This document shows positions 1 to 15,500 of a DNA stretch of 64,000 bases, one piece after another. Source of the stretch: Lampris incognitus (taxonomy: Eukaryota; Chordata; Actinopteri; Lampriformes; Lampridae); assembly GCF_029633865.1 (NCBI RefSeq), contig NC_079216.1, forward strand, positions 67,566,699 to 67,630,698. Reading direction: 5' to 3'. Below the pieces are notes generated by a model that did no database searches, was not told the DNA's origin, and was given only the letters and a program-made list of their open reading frames with translations. Each line of letters opens with the position of its first letter. Within the stretch, counting starts at the first letter, position 1. The translations under genes and the position numbers were made by a program.

Positions 1-993
1 AGAGTCAAGGCCCTCCCCCTATGGGCAGCATTGGGGTTGGGATTCCCCAGCCAGAACCAGTAGAGCCCATGTCCTTCCAGGACCAGAGTTCTACAGGTGG
101 CAGCTCTGCATCCCAAGAGCCCACACAACAGAGCCTTTTTCAGGAGCAACAGCCAATGCAGGTGGGCTCCAGCTCCAGTAGTGTCCCAAGAGGCCAACCA
201 GTGGAGCTGTACCTTCCACAGTCCTCTCTGTCTGGCCTGCAAAATACCATGGGCTCACAAGAGCTGGGTACCCAGGCTACAGGCTCTGGTACAACCATCT
301 TTGTAGTACAGGGTAGTGTGGGTGTGGTAGCCAGTCCAGGTCAGCAGCCTCCGGAGCAGCTTTTCCAGACGACAGTGAATGGGAGTGTGGCACCACAGGG
401 ACAGCCTAACCTGTTTGTGTTTGGTATCCAGAATGGTGAGATGATTATGGGTTGTTACAGTATCTAAATAATCAGATAATGTTTACAGGAATTGGTTTAA
501 TGTTTTCTAAGCTGTTCAAGAGCAATAGGACTTACAAATGCTGTTTGGCTGTTTCTTCATCTTTTTCCCCCCTTTTTGTCTATTCTCAGACTCGCCCCAG
601 CTGCTCACTCCCTCCAGACCCACACTATCAGCCCAGAACCAGCCGCAGAACCCTGGCCACATGCAGGCAGTGGTCCAGACTGGGTCCCCAATGCAGGCCA
701 ACATGCACAACAGCATGCAGAACACCCTGCAGACTAACCTTCAGGTGCAAATGCAGTCCAGTCTAGAGAGTGCCATGCAGAGCAACCTACAGAACGCGAT
801 GCAGGCAAACACACAAACTCCACTGCAGTCCAGTTTACAGGCAGCCATAGAAACAAACCTGCCATCCCCAATGCAGACCAACCTACAGACATCAATCCAG
901 AGCAGCTTACAGAATACATTGCAGGCATCTATGTCTGTTTCCTCCAATATGGAGAAGATTGAGGACTTGTTGGAAAGCTTACAGAAGCAGTGA
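1..993 (+). CDS. nfat5: NFAT5 C-terminal coding exons (partial, 5' end outside window)
   Basis: Last two coding exons of the tonicity-responsive Rel-family transcription factor NFAT5. Exon A runs from before base 1 to 435 and ends AAT-G before donor GTGAGA. Exon B runs 590-993, after acceptor TTCTCAG, and restores frame as GAC (Asp). The peptide across the junction, FVFGIQN|DSPQLL, matches the human NFAT5 C-terminal region, and the end EKIEDLLESLQKQ matches human EKIDLLVSLQNQ. The Rel DNA-binding domain is not in the window; this part is the Gln/Ser-rich transactivation tail. Exon B holds a degenerate repeat of the form (M/L)Q-x-x-(L/M)Q over about 90 residues. The protein stops right after the LQKQ motif, a little earlier than human. 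Gene identity is strong; whether the C-terminal end is complete depends on absence of another exon. Confidence 0.93.
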
Positions 994-3900
994 TGATTAC
1001 TAGGACCAGACAACCACTCTGGAGAGTGAGTCACACGTATCATGGAGTTTCACATCCTGTCAAGTGGTGTCCTCTGCCAATACCACAGTCCCATAGAAAA
1101 AGAAAAATATTTGAACAATCAAATGCCCTTTTACCCAGAACTCACACTGAGCTCACGTAACTCCTGATTTAGTCTATAATTGTTGTTGATTATAGCCTTC
1201 TTACAGCCTTCTTTTCATCAAAATGATGAATCTTCCATTGTTGTTACGCCTCTCGCAGGATCAGAGAGGCCTGTAACTGCTTCAAACATCAGTCTCGTAA
1301 ACGCACTGCTTGTTTCCAGTGTGTTTTGTCATGTGAGCCCAAGAGGCGACCAGTGAAGCGCCGATGCGTAAAGGTAAGGAGGAGGGACTGAAGAGTGGTG
1401 AGGTGTGTCGGCTGGAGCCAGAGGGAGGAAAACTTAGATGAGATGCAAATGAGATTGTTCAGCTGAGGAGCAGAGAGGGTGGGGTGGGATTGGGTGGAGA
1501 GGTGTTGGACGTCAGATCGCATATGCACAGAGAAAGGATGCGGTTGACGTTGTGTCAGATGTCGGATGTAGTGAACTGTGGGACTCGGCCTCATGTTGTG
1601 GCACTCCTCAGTGTTTTGTTATTGTTATTGTCGGCCTCTGGGTTTACAGAAGTGTGTGAGAAATGTATGAGAAGCTTTCAGCCGTGTAATGAGTATCTTT
1701 TCTTTGTCTTTTGTTTTTTTAAGGAGTTGGTAACCTTTACCAGTTAAACATGAATAGAAAGAAACTTTCCGCAACTGAAAAAAAAAATGAAGCGTTGTGT
1801 GGTTTTATAAATATTTTATCTTAAGCACTTTATAACCTCTTTTGTGTAACCAGCTAATTCTTATATCCATCCACAACTCTCTCTTGTCCCGGATGATTTG
1901 TATTTGGAAACCTCCATTTTAAAACGAGAAAAAAAAAAGAAGTCATTCAAAGCATTTGTCTTTGTAAGAGTCGATGTTTCGTTTTTTTTCTTCCTCGTGT
2001 CACGATGTTTTATTTGTAGGGTTGTAGATAACTTTGTATAGAATGTCTGTTCACTGTTGAACTCTCTCGTGACTTCATCCTCAGTGGTCCAGTCAAGTCT
2101 GTCGAGAACCATTCCCCCAAAACTCAGATTGACATTTTTCAGAGCGTCGGCCCGACGAGGCAAGAACGGTTTTGTTTTTGTTTTTCCACGCAAACTGACA
2201 AGACGTTGAACATATTGATGAACTGGGCTGTGTCTCAGTGAAGGAATTGCCATTTGTCCTTATTACTGTACTGTCGTCATTTCACACACGTTTCCACCTT
2301 GCGTTGTTTCAGGTGTTTGTTTTCAGTCTCGCCGTTGGTAGTGTGCAGGCCGGCGCCGTGCAGCGTTGCATCTCGTACCTGTCCTTTTGTGTTGCTCACC
2401 GGTAAATAATGTGTTGCAGAGCGGTCGCCACGTTGGTTGTATCCACGGTGCTACGTGCAGGAGTGGCGGTGTGAAGCCACACAGTTTATACTCATATCTA
2501 CTGTACCGACCGTCTGTGGCTCGGGGGTCTCCGGGGGGCTGCTGTGGCAGGGTCAGTGTTGAGGGCACCCGGGCAAACCAAAGCTCCTGTTTGTCTCGTG
2601 TCATATTTGTTCTATCAAAAGGCCCCTATAATGTTTACTTGTTTGTACTTATTTACTCGTTTAAGTTATGCAGCTTTCATTAAAAGTAATTCAGTGTTTT
2701 TTGTTTTTTTTTTGTAGTACAGAAACTAGAAGTGAAGAAGACATGTAAAGGTACTTGTAGGTTTTGTAGAACAGTTGACCTTGCAGTAACATTTTCATAA
2801 AATCAACGCTCGTCGTGCATCTGACCTGTTGACGTACTACGTTTTGGGTGTAAAATAACACTGCTGTACTTCACATATCTGGAACAGTTTGACACGGCAC
2901 ACCAGTGGTTCTCAGAACTCATTGTATATTGGGAAGTAATTGCTCAAGGTAATGTATTTGTTTACATTTTCATACTCACAACATTGTCCTGCATATGTCA
3001 AGTGATCCATTTTGAATTATCAGATATTTTTAAAAATTTCATACCCATGAATTGAATAGTAGCAGAGTATTTTTATAAGACTGAGTATTTTGCTTTATGC
3101 CCGTGGCACAGAATATATTTGTTGATATATTTGCCAGAAATCTGATGCATAGAGGAAGTGTTGAGTGTGTGAATGCAAGTAGCATAACAGATGGGATTCA
3201 AGCAAATATATTAGAATATTATTCTATCACTGATCTTTACTCCACAACTCCCTGGCCTGCGTGTCACAACAAGGCAAAGGCTGTTTTTCATCGAAACTCC
3301 TCTGACATGCGATTTAACATAGCGCGCATGTCAGGCATCCATTAACGGTAGATCAGCTCCTCAGAGCGCAGGCGAGGTGTTTCCAAGCATTCCATTCTAC
3401 TTGGGAGTCGGTCGGGGGGTTTAAGAGGAGCACATGACGTTGCAGAAAGTGGAGCAGTAATGCCTCTTAAAGCCATACCAACACACAGCCAACCTGCAAC
3501 CTGGGACTCACTTTCATGAATGTAATTTTACCTCATGGTGTGCAAAAAAACCTCGCTCTACATCTAACATCGGACCAATTACACGTTTTTGTTTTTTTTC
3601 TGACGGGGGGGGGGGGGGATAATTCGTTCATTGTCCAGTTGTGAGATTGTTCGTTCTGTGTTCAGGTCTGTTTCCATGTTTCCCAACTCGGTCACATTGA
3701 GCGAGCTACATCGCTCAGCCGGACTCTTCGAGCAGCCGCCTGCATCTGAAAACCACAATGTGAAAAGTTCCTTTATAGATGGCGATGATAGCACTTTTTT
3801 TTTCCTTCAGTCATGTGACTATCCATGTGTGAAATATACTGCAGGGGGTATCTTAAGTTTCAGATGTGATGCTTTTAACAGAACTTTGTGTGCCTTGACA

Positions 3901-4625
3901 ACTAAACAGTTACTCTGTTGTGTTTACCGTGTCCCGGTCCTGTCATTACCAACTGCCTCCCAGTCCTTTCAGGCCCATTTCCTGTTGTTGGACGTTTGTT
4001 TTTTGTTTTTCTTCCCATAACCCAAGCATCCAGACACCAACCTTTTATTTCAGATCTCTCCTTCCATCGTCATCGCAAAATATCTTTTGGATTACTTTCA
4101 ACATAGAACTGCTGTGCAGCTTAACATATTGTTAACTTTGTCGTGTTTTTTTGTTTTAACCCGTTTTTTCTTGCCTCTTGAGATTTGTGTGTGTGAGTTT
4201 TAAAGGGACGAGACAGTAGAGATTGTTGTTTCATGGAGGGTTTCTTGTGACGTGCTTGTCAACATAACTCTTGTTGCTGTGAAATGCTCGACTCGAGGTC
4301 AGAAGGAAGCGACCATGACAAAGTAAAACGTAGTTGCCAATAGTGTGAGCTCTATCTTGCGTGTAAACCGGTTCGCTCACATTTCCTAGTTCGCTTCTAT
4401 TTCACCTTCTCCCAACAGTTCCGTTTTCTCTCTTCTGTGTAGCTTCTGCTTTTAGTATTTTAGCCTTAAGACCCTGCAGTAGGGATAAAGGTCAACCCGT
4501 GTGTTATCATACATCTGAACTACTATTAACTTGTACTTTGCCTTTGTCTGAACATTTGTACTCTCTTCTGTTTATCTGTAATCCTGCTGCTACATCAGTT
4601 GAATTAATAAAGATTTAAGTGGTCT
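994..4625 (+). other. nfat5: nfat5 3' UTR
   Basis: No further coding exon or transposon ORF is evident in this AT-rich stretch after the TGA at 991-993. A canonical AATAAA lies at 4606-4611, followed by a GT-rich segment (tggtctctgcctcgtttctg), so the mature 3' end is probably near 4625-4640, a 3' UTR of about 3.6 kb. Long 3' UTRs are typical of NFAT5. A G-homopolymer sits at about 3605-3619. Confidence 0.65.
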
Positions 4626-4735
4626 CTGCCTCGTTTCTGTTCTCCCCCATGTGGTGCAGCGACGCACAAGTTCACTTTGACGGGCTGGAAGTACTGATTA
4701 CATGAAGAAATACTTTTAGAAGCAGAAAAGGTCTT

Positions 4736-5195
4736 GGTAACACTTTAGTATGGGGAACATAAAAAGCTTAATTACTAGTGAATTAGTAATGATCAAGATG
4801 TCACTTTAGTATGGGGAACATATGCTAAGTAACAAAAATTTAATGTACAGTAATTTAACACTATGAACACTTGTAGTTTTGTGTGTTGTTATGTAAGAAC
4901 AAAGCATACTCATTAAGTGTTAGTAAGGGAGAATAACTCTTCTTGTGGTACTACCACCTTATAAAGTCCATACTAAGCAAAGCATATTGAGATGGTACTA
5001 CTAATAAGCAATACTTCTGAGGTTATAGAGGGAAAACTCATAGTTAATGGCTTACTGGTTGTATAATAAGGCCATGCAGAATAAGGCATTAATGAGTACG
5101 TAATGATGACCAATTAAGAGCCAATATGTTGCTAATTTGCATGCTAATAAGCACCTAATTAATGGTGACTACGTTCCCCATACTAAAGTGTTACC
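4736..5195. mobile_element. hAT-type non-autonomous element (MITE) with perfect 8-bp TSD
   Basis: Terminal inverted repeats start GGTAACACTTTAGTATGGGG at 4736 and end with its reverse complement at 5195. Both ends are flanked by the identical octamer AAGGTCTT (4728-4735 and 5196-5203). An 8-bp duplication is the signature of hAT transposases. The TIR core TTTAGTATGGGGAACAT is also repeated internally at about 4804-4821. The 460-bp interior is AT-rich and codes for nothing. Confidence 0.85.
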
Positions 5196-5252
5196 AAGGT
5201 CTTGTATTATCACCAAGACTTTTCAGTAACCACTTACTGAAACATGCAATTT

Positions 5253-5948
5253 GGTAACACTTAGTTTAAGTATTAGTAACTACTGAAGACTTAACCAACA
5301 ACTAGTAACTACCTGAATTAACCATGAATTGCAGTATTAAGTATTTATAAACCATCTATTAACACACTAACCATTGGTGCTTGCTTTACAAATGCTTTAC
5401 AAATAATGAATTCAGTAGTTGCTAATACTTAACTAATGCTTCATAGTGTGTAGTTATTCTAAAGTACCTGAATTAATCATGAATTGCAGTATTAAGTATT
5501 TATAAAACATCTATTACCACACTAACATTGGCACGTCTTGCTTTACAGATGCTTTACAAATGATGAATTTAGTAGTTACTAATACTTAACTAGTGCTTCA
5601 TAGTGTGTAGTTATTCTAAAGTACCTGAATTAATCAGGAATTGCAGTAATAAGTATTTATAAAACATCTCTTAACACACTAACCATTGGTGTTTGCTTTA
5701 CACATTTTTTACAAATGCTTTACAAATTATGAATCAGTAGTTGCTAATAACTAATGATTCATAGTGTGTAGTTATTCTATAAAGTACTTGAATTAATCGT
5801 GAATTGCAGTATTAAGTATTTATAAAACATCTCTTAACACACTAACATTGGCGCATGTCTTGCTTTACAGAAACTTTACAAATGATGAATTCAGTAGCTA
5901 CTAACACTTAACTAATGCTTCATAGTGTGTAGTTATTCTAAAGTGTTG
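5253..5948. mobile_element. hAT-like MITE with internal tandem expansion (about 4 units of 150-160 bp)
   Basis: Begins GGTAACACTTAGTTTAAG and contains about four imperfect units. Each runs from CCTGAATTAATCATGAATTG through AAACATCTATTAACACAC and GCTTTACAAATG to CATAGTGTGTAGTTATTC. The same building blocks occur in the element at 58819-59378, so the two are family members. The right terminus reads AAAGTGTTGTC rather than AAAGTGTTACC, so it is degraded or truncated. Non-coding. Confidence 0.7.
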
Positions 5949-6005
5949 TCTGCCATTTTTACACTGTTGCAGTGGCAGGCTGATTGTCGGACAACACGTG
6001 GCCAG

Positions 6006-8227
<2,222 letters not shown>

Positions 8228-8389
8228 GACGTAATCGAAAGACGGGAAGCATAAAGTTGGACCGAACTATTAGAACTGTACGAACCGTCACCTGAGTAAC
8301 GGGCTTCCCGCAATGGTGGACACGTCAACTTCCGTGTCTCTGAAACAGGCGGAAGTGGGAAGTGTCGTACTCCACCTTGTGGGGATTTT

Positions 8390-8985
8390 GGAGTATTGCA
8401 ACAACGTTTATGAGTTTAAATACTTGGGGTCAACTGTCCAACGTAACGGGGAGTGCGGGAGAGAGGTGAAGAAGAGGGTGCAGGCAGGGTGGAGTGGGTG
8501 GAGAAGAGTGTCAGGAGTGATTTGTGACAGAAGGGGACCAGCAAGAGTTAAAGGGAAGGTTTACAAGATGGTAGTGAGACCAGCTATGTTGTATGGTGTG
8601 GAGACTCAGGTTGGGCAGTTTGGAGACAAAGCAAGAGAGACAAGATGGAGATGGTTTGGACATGTGTGGAGGAGAGATGCTGGGTATACTGGGAGAAGGA
8701 TGCTGAATATGGAGCTGCCAGGGAAGAGGAGAAGAGGAAGGCCAAAGAGGAGGTTTATGGATGTGGTGAGGGAGGACATGCAGGTGGCTGGTGGGACAGA
8801 GGAAGATGCAGAGGACAGGAAGAGATGGAAACGGATGATCTGCTGTGGCGCCCCCTAACGGGAGCAGCTGGAAGTAGTAGTAGTAGTAGTAGTAGTAGTA
8901 CTAGTAGTAGCAGTAGTAGTACTAGTAGTAGTAGCAGTAGTAGTACTAGTAGCAGTAGTAGTAGTAGTAGTAGTAGTAGCAACAA
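8390..8985 (+). mobile_element. RTE-type LINE, 3' fragment with internal deletion and AGT tail (copy 1)
   Basis: Translates as the extreme C-terminus of an RTE-clade reverse transcriptase protein: YEFKYLGSTVQ, GWRRVSGVICDRR, VKGKVYKMVVRPAMLYG, GHVWRRDAGYTGRRML, then GRPKRRFMDVVREDM. Compared with the copy at 30300-31319 it jumps from AMLYGVET straight to QVGQFGDK, losing about 40 codons. A trinucleotide AGT/TAG tail (about 8871-8985) follows the stop at 8857. Such simple tails mark RTE 3' ends. It lies between nudt7 and the HPRT-family gene. Confidence 0.85.
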
Positions 8986-9531
8986 AGAAATCAGAGTCGC
9001 CAGTTGTAGTATTCAATTGTTTATATCGCTGTAAACAAGTAGGTAGTTGCCGGAAGAAAAAAAACATGAAATATTAGGAAACAAGAATATTCTTCATTAC
9101 ATCACAGGTCAGCCATTGCACAGTATGAGGAGGTAAAACAATACGACGGTTCAAGGCTACTTAATGACTGACAGTTCATGGAACATAAAGTTACAATGCA
9201 GTAGCCTGAGACTCCTGGGATGAAAAGACGGCGAACAAAACGTTGATAAATATTATGTTTACAATACTCAAGATAAAACCGTCATTTACAGGTCAGAGCC
9301 TCCACGCGCGCACACGTAAATAAATCTAAAATAGGGCAACATACCTATCATGTAGTACATTACATATCCCCCATAGGGAAAATAAATAATTTGCAACCCA
9401 AGAGTTCTTTTGTGAATTCTTCATGTAAAAAAAAACAAGAATAATGAGGAAAACTCAAAACATAAAAGAACTAGGGAGCTTTATCACAGTGGTACTAGTC
9501 TTCATCATCCATTCCCGTTTCAGAGCTCAGC
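8986..9531 (-). other. 3' flank / presumed 3' UTR of the HPRT-family gene
   Basis: Non-coding sequence downstream of the minus-strand stop codon at 9532. No canonical AATAAA was found on the minus strand, so the 3' end is not placed; it could use a variant signal or read toward the RTE tail. Confidence 0.45.
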
Positions 9532-12500
9532 TCATAATTTGTACTTCTCCTTGGCTTGATCATTCAGTATACAGATGTGCTGCAAAACAAAGACAGATGA
9601 ATGTCAACGGGACAGAGCCTGTCCGTGTCAGGAGCATTTCCATTATACCGACAACAGTTTTCCTTCAAATCCCATGGAACCTCTAACGCTTTCTTTGTTT
9701 AAAGATAAAATGATAGAAATAGTAAACCCATGTGTGTGTGTTGCATCTGCCGACATCCCCAAACTATTTCTTCTTACAGATGTGCTTTGGTACCATGTGG
9801 TCTTTGTGTATATTTCAACAAGGATCCAGAGCACTCACGCTGAGATCTCGGAAGTATTCATTGTAGTCCAGAGCATAGCCCACCAGGAAGGCGTCGGGCA
9901 CCTCAAACCCGATGTCTGAAATAAAATATACAAACGCTGGCTGAGTGAGTCACACTAAAAATAGAAATAGCTAGAATAGAAAGTCAATATAATGAAATTA
10001 AATATCATGCACTGGTGGACGCGGGGGACATGTTGGAAACAAATGCCGCACGAGTGCCCTCTTGGATGCCCCTATGGTAGATAAAACATGACAAAGTGCC
10101 CTCTAGGGTGGCCCAATGTGCAAGACAACGTGGTGTAGCGCCCTCTAGGGTGCCTTTCCAGTGGATAGAACATGATTAAGTGCCCTCTAGGGTGCCCTTC
10201 CATGGACGCAATGTGGACTTTCTGTGCGCTGGTGCCCCACCACGTACAGCTGGTGCCCCACCACGTACAGCTGGTGCCCCACCACGTACAGCTGGTGCCC
10301 TTTTTATTTTTATTTTTTGCCCCGGCCCCTCAAACAGCCCGAGTCTGCCACTGATATCATGTGTACCATACAAGGCCCTACTTAATGTGATGTGACATAC
10401 ATCCACATTGTACAGCACAGATGGGATTTAGCCACATGACATTTACGCCGGTTAACAAAAAGGCCTCTCCGGTAGCTGAATAAGTTAACGGCATGAGTGC
10501 CTAACTGCAGGGTTTCCAGTAGCTAGGTAATTCTGGATTAACGGCTCACAACGGGAGGGTTGTGTATTTCAGGATCCTAGCTATAACCAGCGTGCCGTTT
10601 TGCCCTTTGGCAAAGCACTGTACCCCGGGCGGCGCTGTTCTGTGGCTGACACTATGCTGCTCCTGCTCTCAGCAACATAAGCAGCAAAATTACAAACCCA
10701 AGTCTGAACAACTGGATCAGCCGTCCCAGAATTACTCCAAGGAATCGCACTAGAAGTATGACAAGCATGAAAGATACTTCCACCTCAGAGTTGCCCTCCC
10801 AGCTAGGAGCGGGGCTTCTAAGAGAAACTGTGGCACCACCGCTCTACGATGCTGTGAGCCACGAGGTAAAAGTACAGTGACATTTCTTAGGTGTATGACG
10901 TGTGCACATGGACTCAAGAGGCCTGCAGCTTACTCAGAAAGCCACTTTATTTTTGTCATGGTGGGTTACGATGACATGTGTTCTCTGCTTTTAACCCATC
11001 CTGTTGTATAGGAGCAGTGGGGAGCTGCAGCGCCTGGGGACCAACTCCAGTTCTTCTTTCCACCGCCTTGCTCAGTGGCACAGGCAGGAGTATTAACCCT
11101 AACATGCATCTTTTTTTTTTTTAATAAATGTATTTCTGATTTTTCCCTTTTTATCCCAATTTAGTGGCCAATCGATCCCTATGTTAGTCCAATCACCCAC
11201 CCTCGCACTGCATGTGTTCGCCAACTGCATCTCTCCGGCCGGCAGTCTGGAAAGAGACACCTCGCCACTTTCGTGACAAGGTGAATCCAGGCCGAACCAC
11301 TGCTTTTTCCCCACACACAGAAACGCATTCATGTGATGAACACGAGCCGACTCCGCCCCCCTCCTGAAGACAGCGTTGCCAATTATTGCTGCTTCAACGA
11401 GTCCGGCCATAGTCGGATCTGACGAGACCGGGGCGCGAACCCCAGTCCCCAGTAGGCAACTGCATCGACACAAAGCCGATGTCATAGAATTAAATGTGTA
11501 TTTAAAAGAGCTGAAATTTATTTATTTGTAAGGGAAAAAGTACAGGGAACATTGACAGCTGCAGAAGCAGTGTCCAGTGTATACGTGTATATAGCTGAAC
11601 CTAATTTCCAACGCCAGTCCCTTGATGGTTGTTGATAGTTCAAGCAATCACTAAAATTACACAGTGCAGCTTAAAATCAGTGCAACAACCGTGCATGAAA
11701 ACACACAAACTCAGAATATTTATAGCATGAACTCAAGCCCTATATAGAATGCAACTTGACTGATTGACTGAAGTGTACAAATAATGACTAGTTGGTGTCA
11801 TGATTACAGTTCTGGCCAAGTCCTAACCAGGACTTGACTGTTGTGGAAAATGTTTTAAAATCCTGAATCTGCTTTAAGCTGGCAGATAGGGAATTCCAGA
11901 GGGCTGTGCCTTTAATTGAGACTGCAGTTTGTGCAAAGGAAGTCTTACAGTGTCTAATGCTACAGTTTCTTTCAGGTGTTAATGGCAGTACAGTGAAGTC
12001 TAGTTATGAAAGTGTTGAAAATTGATGGAGATACTAGATGGTGGAGACATTTAAATATACATGTGAGGTTGGAGTAATTAATGAAAATGTAAAAACTGAG
12101 AAGATTATACTTCTGTAGAATATTACAGTGATGAAATCTCTTTTTCCCTTTTTCCCCACCTCCCCCTCTGCCGATCTGGGGAGAGCTGCAGACTGCCACG
12201 TCTCCTCCCATACATGAGGAGTCGCCAGCCGCTTCTTTTCACCTGTGAGGAGTTTCTCCAGGGGGACGTAGCGCGTGGGAGGTTCACACTATTCCCTCCA
12301 GTTCCCCCTCCCCCTGGAACAGGCGCCTGGACCAACCAGAGGAGGTGCTAGTGGAGCGACCAGGACACATACCCACATCCGCCTTCCCACCCGCAGGCAC
12401 GGCCAATTGTGTCTGTAGGGACGACCGACCAAGCTGGAGGTAACACGGGGATTTGAACCAACGATCCCCATGTTGGTAGGCAATGAAATAGACTGCCACA

Positions 12501-15500
12501 GCACCCAGACGCCCCCGAAATCTCAGTGGTTTCTTGGCAAGAACTTTGATAGCTTAATTATAAAGGGACGTTAGTGGTTTAATGGCAGAGGCTGATGCCT
12601 CAGACCAAGAGGTTATGAGAGAGTATGAGAGATGAGGAAAAAAACATTGCATGGATAAATATTAAAGCTGTATGACATGGTAAGCAGTGTCTGATTTGCC
12701 TAAAGGTTTGAAGATTAGCCCTAACAGTTCTACCTAACTTTTTTAAACCTTAACTGAAGGTCCAAAACAATCCCAAGACACAAACTCCTGTGCTGTCTCT
12801 AGTTTATCATCTTTAATCTTCACTTTGAAAGTATCTGTGACTGGGAGCGTTCCGACTGAGAAGCACATAGCGACAGTTTTTTTTAACATTCAGTGTTGGG
12901 CAGGAAGTGTCAAATCAGTGTGCCACCTTTCCCAGGCAGTCTGTTAGTTTGGCTGCAGTAATAGTAGATGTTTTTGCTGCCACAAATAAAACAATATCAT
13001 CAGCATACATTTGTAGCCCAATTCAGATGTTGTTGATATATATAAGCTAAACAACAAAGGACCAAGAAATGATCCTTGTGGTATGCCCCTTTTATTTTCA
13101 TGGTAATCCGATTTGAAGTGACCGATGGTGACCTGTTGACTCATATGTCATAAATAAGAATTAAACCATGTTTTTGCTTGAGAAGAAAAATTACATTAAG
13201 CCAATTTGGACAGAAGGATGTCATGACTGACAGCATCAAATGCCCTTTTGAGGTCTAGAAAGACTGCACCAACTACATGCCACCTATCCAAAAAGAGTTT
13301 GATGTTTTCAAGCAGATAGCAATTAGCTAATTCCGTTGAATGCTTGGATCTGAAACCAAATCGATTTGACTACAAGAGATTATTATCCTCCAAATATGTC
13401 TTTAATTGTTGTGCTAAAACCTTTTCTAAGACATTGGAAAAAAATTGAAGTATGGAAATTGGCCTGTAATTTGTAGTCAGGTTAGCTGCACCTGACTTGA
13501 AAATGGGGGGAAATTAGACATATATTTAGTAATCTTAGAAAACATTTATTGACTAAGTCTACCAATTTGCTGTATTTAAAGCTTAATGTATATCAGTGCT
13601 CTGTGAAAAAAATAGATGCTTGCTCTTTTACTGTCTGTATGGGGTTGGGGCTTAAGCTGCCAATACTGCACAGCGGAAAGTCAAAAGCTTATACAGCAGC
13701 AGCTGTCCTTGAGGGGCTATCTTAAAGAGATTATCTGACTCCAACCTAAAAGCATTACATAATCCCAGACAATGTCAATGTGTGGCTACCTCAGACAAGA
13801 GTTGGCACATTAAAAATCCTGCTCAGCTACATATGGGGTAGATTTCCTGAAACTATTTGCTAAAGTTACACAACAATATTCAACACCATTAAATCCATAC
13901 CCCTTACTCTGCATCTCTACAAGATGCACCATTATGATGGGGTGTGTGTGGTAGGCATAAAGTGAGCAGCACGGTTTACCAATATGACACACAAAACAAG
14001 GCGTCTGATGAATAAATATAGGTACTCACAGTCTGGCCTGTAGCCTGAACTCCTTGGGGTTCTCTTCACTAGCAGGCTGAATTGTCGGAACATATAATGA
14101 AACAAAAAGAAAAATTGGGCCAAATACATATATAAGAGAATTGGTTAGACATGAACATGAGAAGAAGATATTGGAACCATGATCCCGTTAACACTATGTC
14201 TGGAAACAGACAGACGGCAATGGTGGTCCTGCAGAGCACCTTGTCTAATCAAACAGCATAGCAGGGACTCAGTCTGACAGCTGGGTTATGATGCTCGTTT
14301 TACCTGCATGAAAGTGAGCGTACAACTGATCACCTGGGGGTCATTTCATGGGACTTAGCAGGACTTATTAAAACTTTGTTCAACAAGACTGAATTCTTAT
14401 TTGCAATGATATCGTCTCAATAGGCACCTTGAGGGGCCAGGGGTTAACACAAGTACAAAATACAATAAAATAAGAGGCCAGGACATATACCACGAATACA
14501 TGAGATAACACTCAGCATAATAATAGAGAGTATACGAAGAGGGGACATGCAGCGACAATACTATCTGGCTAGGCATTCATGGCTGGTAATAAACTCCCTC
14601 ATTTCATTTTTAACATGTGCCTGCACATTGTTTTTAATGACAATAAAAATTTAATTGAAATTATTACACAGAAACACCAAAACATAGCAGGGACTGGAGT
14701 ACAGCTCAAAAACGTAAAGCAAAAAGCGACAAACACACAAGGCACAGAAACATAATTCTGTTATGATTACTCTAGCACAGCAGGGATATCAACCTAGCTG
14801 AGCGGAGGATATAGTATATTCCCTGCACAATAAATCCAAAACCCCTCAAATTCACGCACAGAGCGGCAACAGACACTTGCATTAATTGTAAACCATTACA
14901 GGAGTCAAAGGAATCCCTTGCACATATAAGAGAGCGATGGCATCGACCTCTACAGTGCAGTTAATGGTATGGCAGATTAATTCTTTAAGCTGCTCACTCA
15001 CTCAAATAACATCTCTAGTACAGTGCTTAAGAGGAGAGTGTCCATTAGCCGAGAGGACGGACTGTTGTCTGCACCGTCTCCACTGACAGACGCACATCGT
15101 CCATTAAGGCCGTTAAGATGGAGCTCTACTTTTCCCAACGTCCCTAGACTGCAAAACGGCATGTAATGGCACTCACCTTACAACTTTAACCATCTTGGGA
15201 CTGCAGTCGTTTAGCAGAGAAAGCAGTGTCTGCATTGTCCTCCCCGTCTCCACGATATCCTGCAAGACCACACATACAGAAAAAAAAACTGCGGCACCAC
15301 ACCAAAAATTAAAAAAAGACAGATCACATTATATATAATGGACAGAGTTAGCAGTAAGGTGTGGGAGGATGCACCGAATACAACAGTTCTTTAGAAATCA
15401 GTTTGATCTCTACCATTCTTGTACATTTGGGACCTTGGTCTGTTATGGAAAAGAATGTGAAAAAAGGAATGGATAACAGGGCGGGTCATGATCAGGTGCC

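Noticed and set aside
1220-1260. Short hairpin GCCTCTC...GAGAGGC in the nfat5 3' UTR as a regulatory RNA element
   Set aside because: The stem is only 7 bp with nothing to distinguish it from chance.
10172-10418. Small open frames over the 21-bp repeat
   Set aside because: The repeat length is a multiple of three and simply keeps any frame open; intronic, with no similarity to known proteins.
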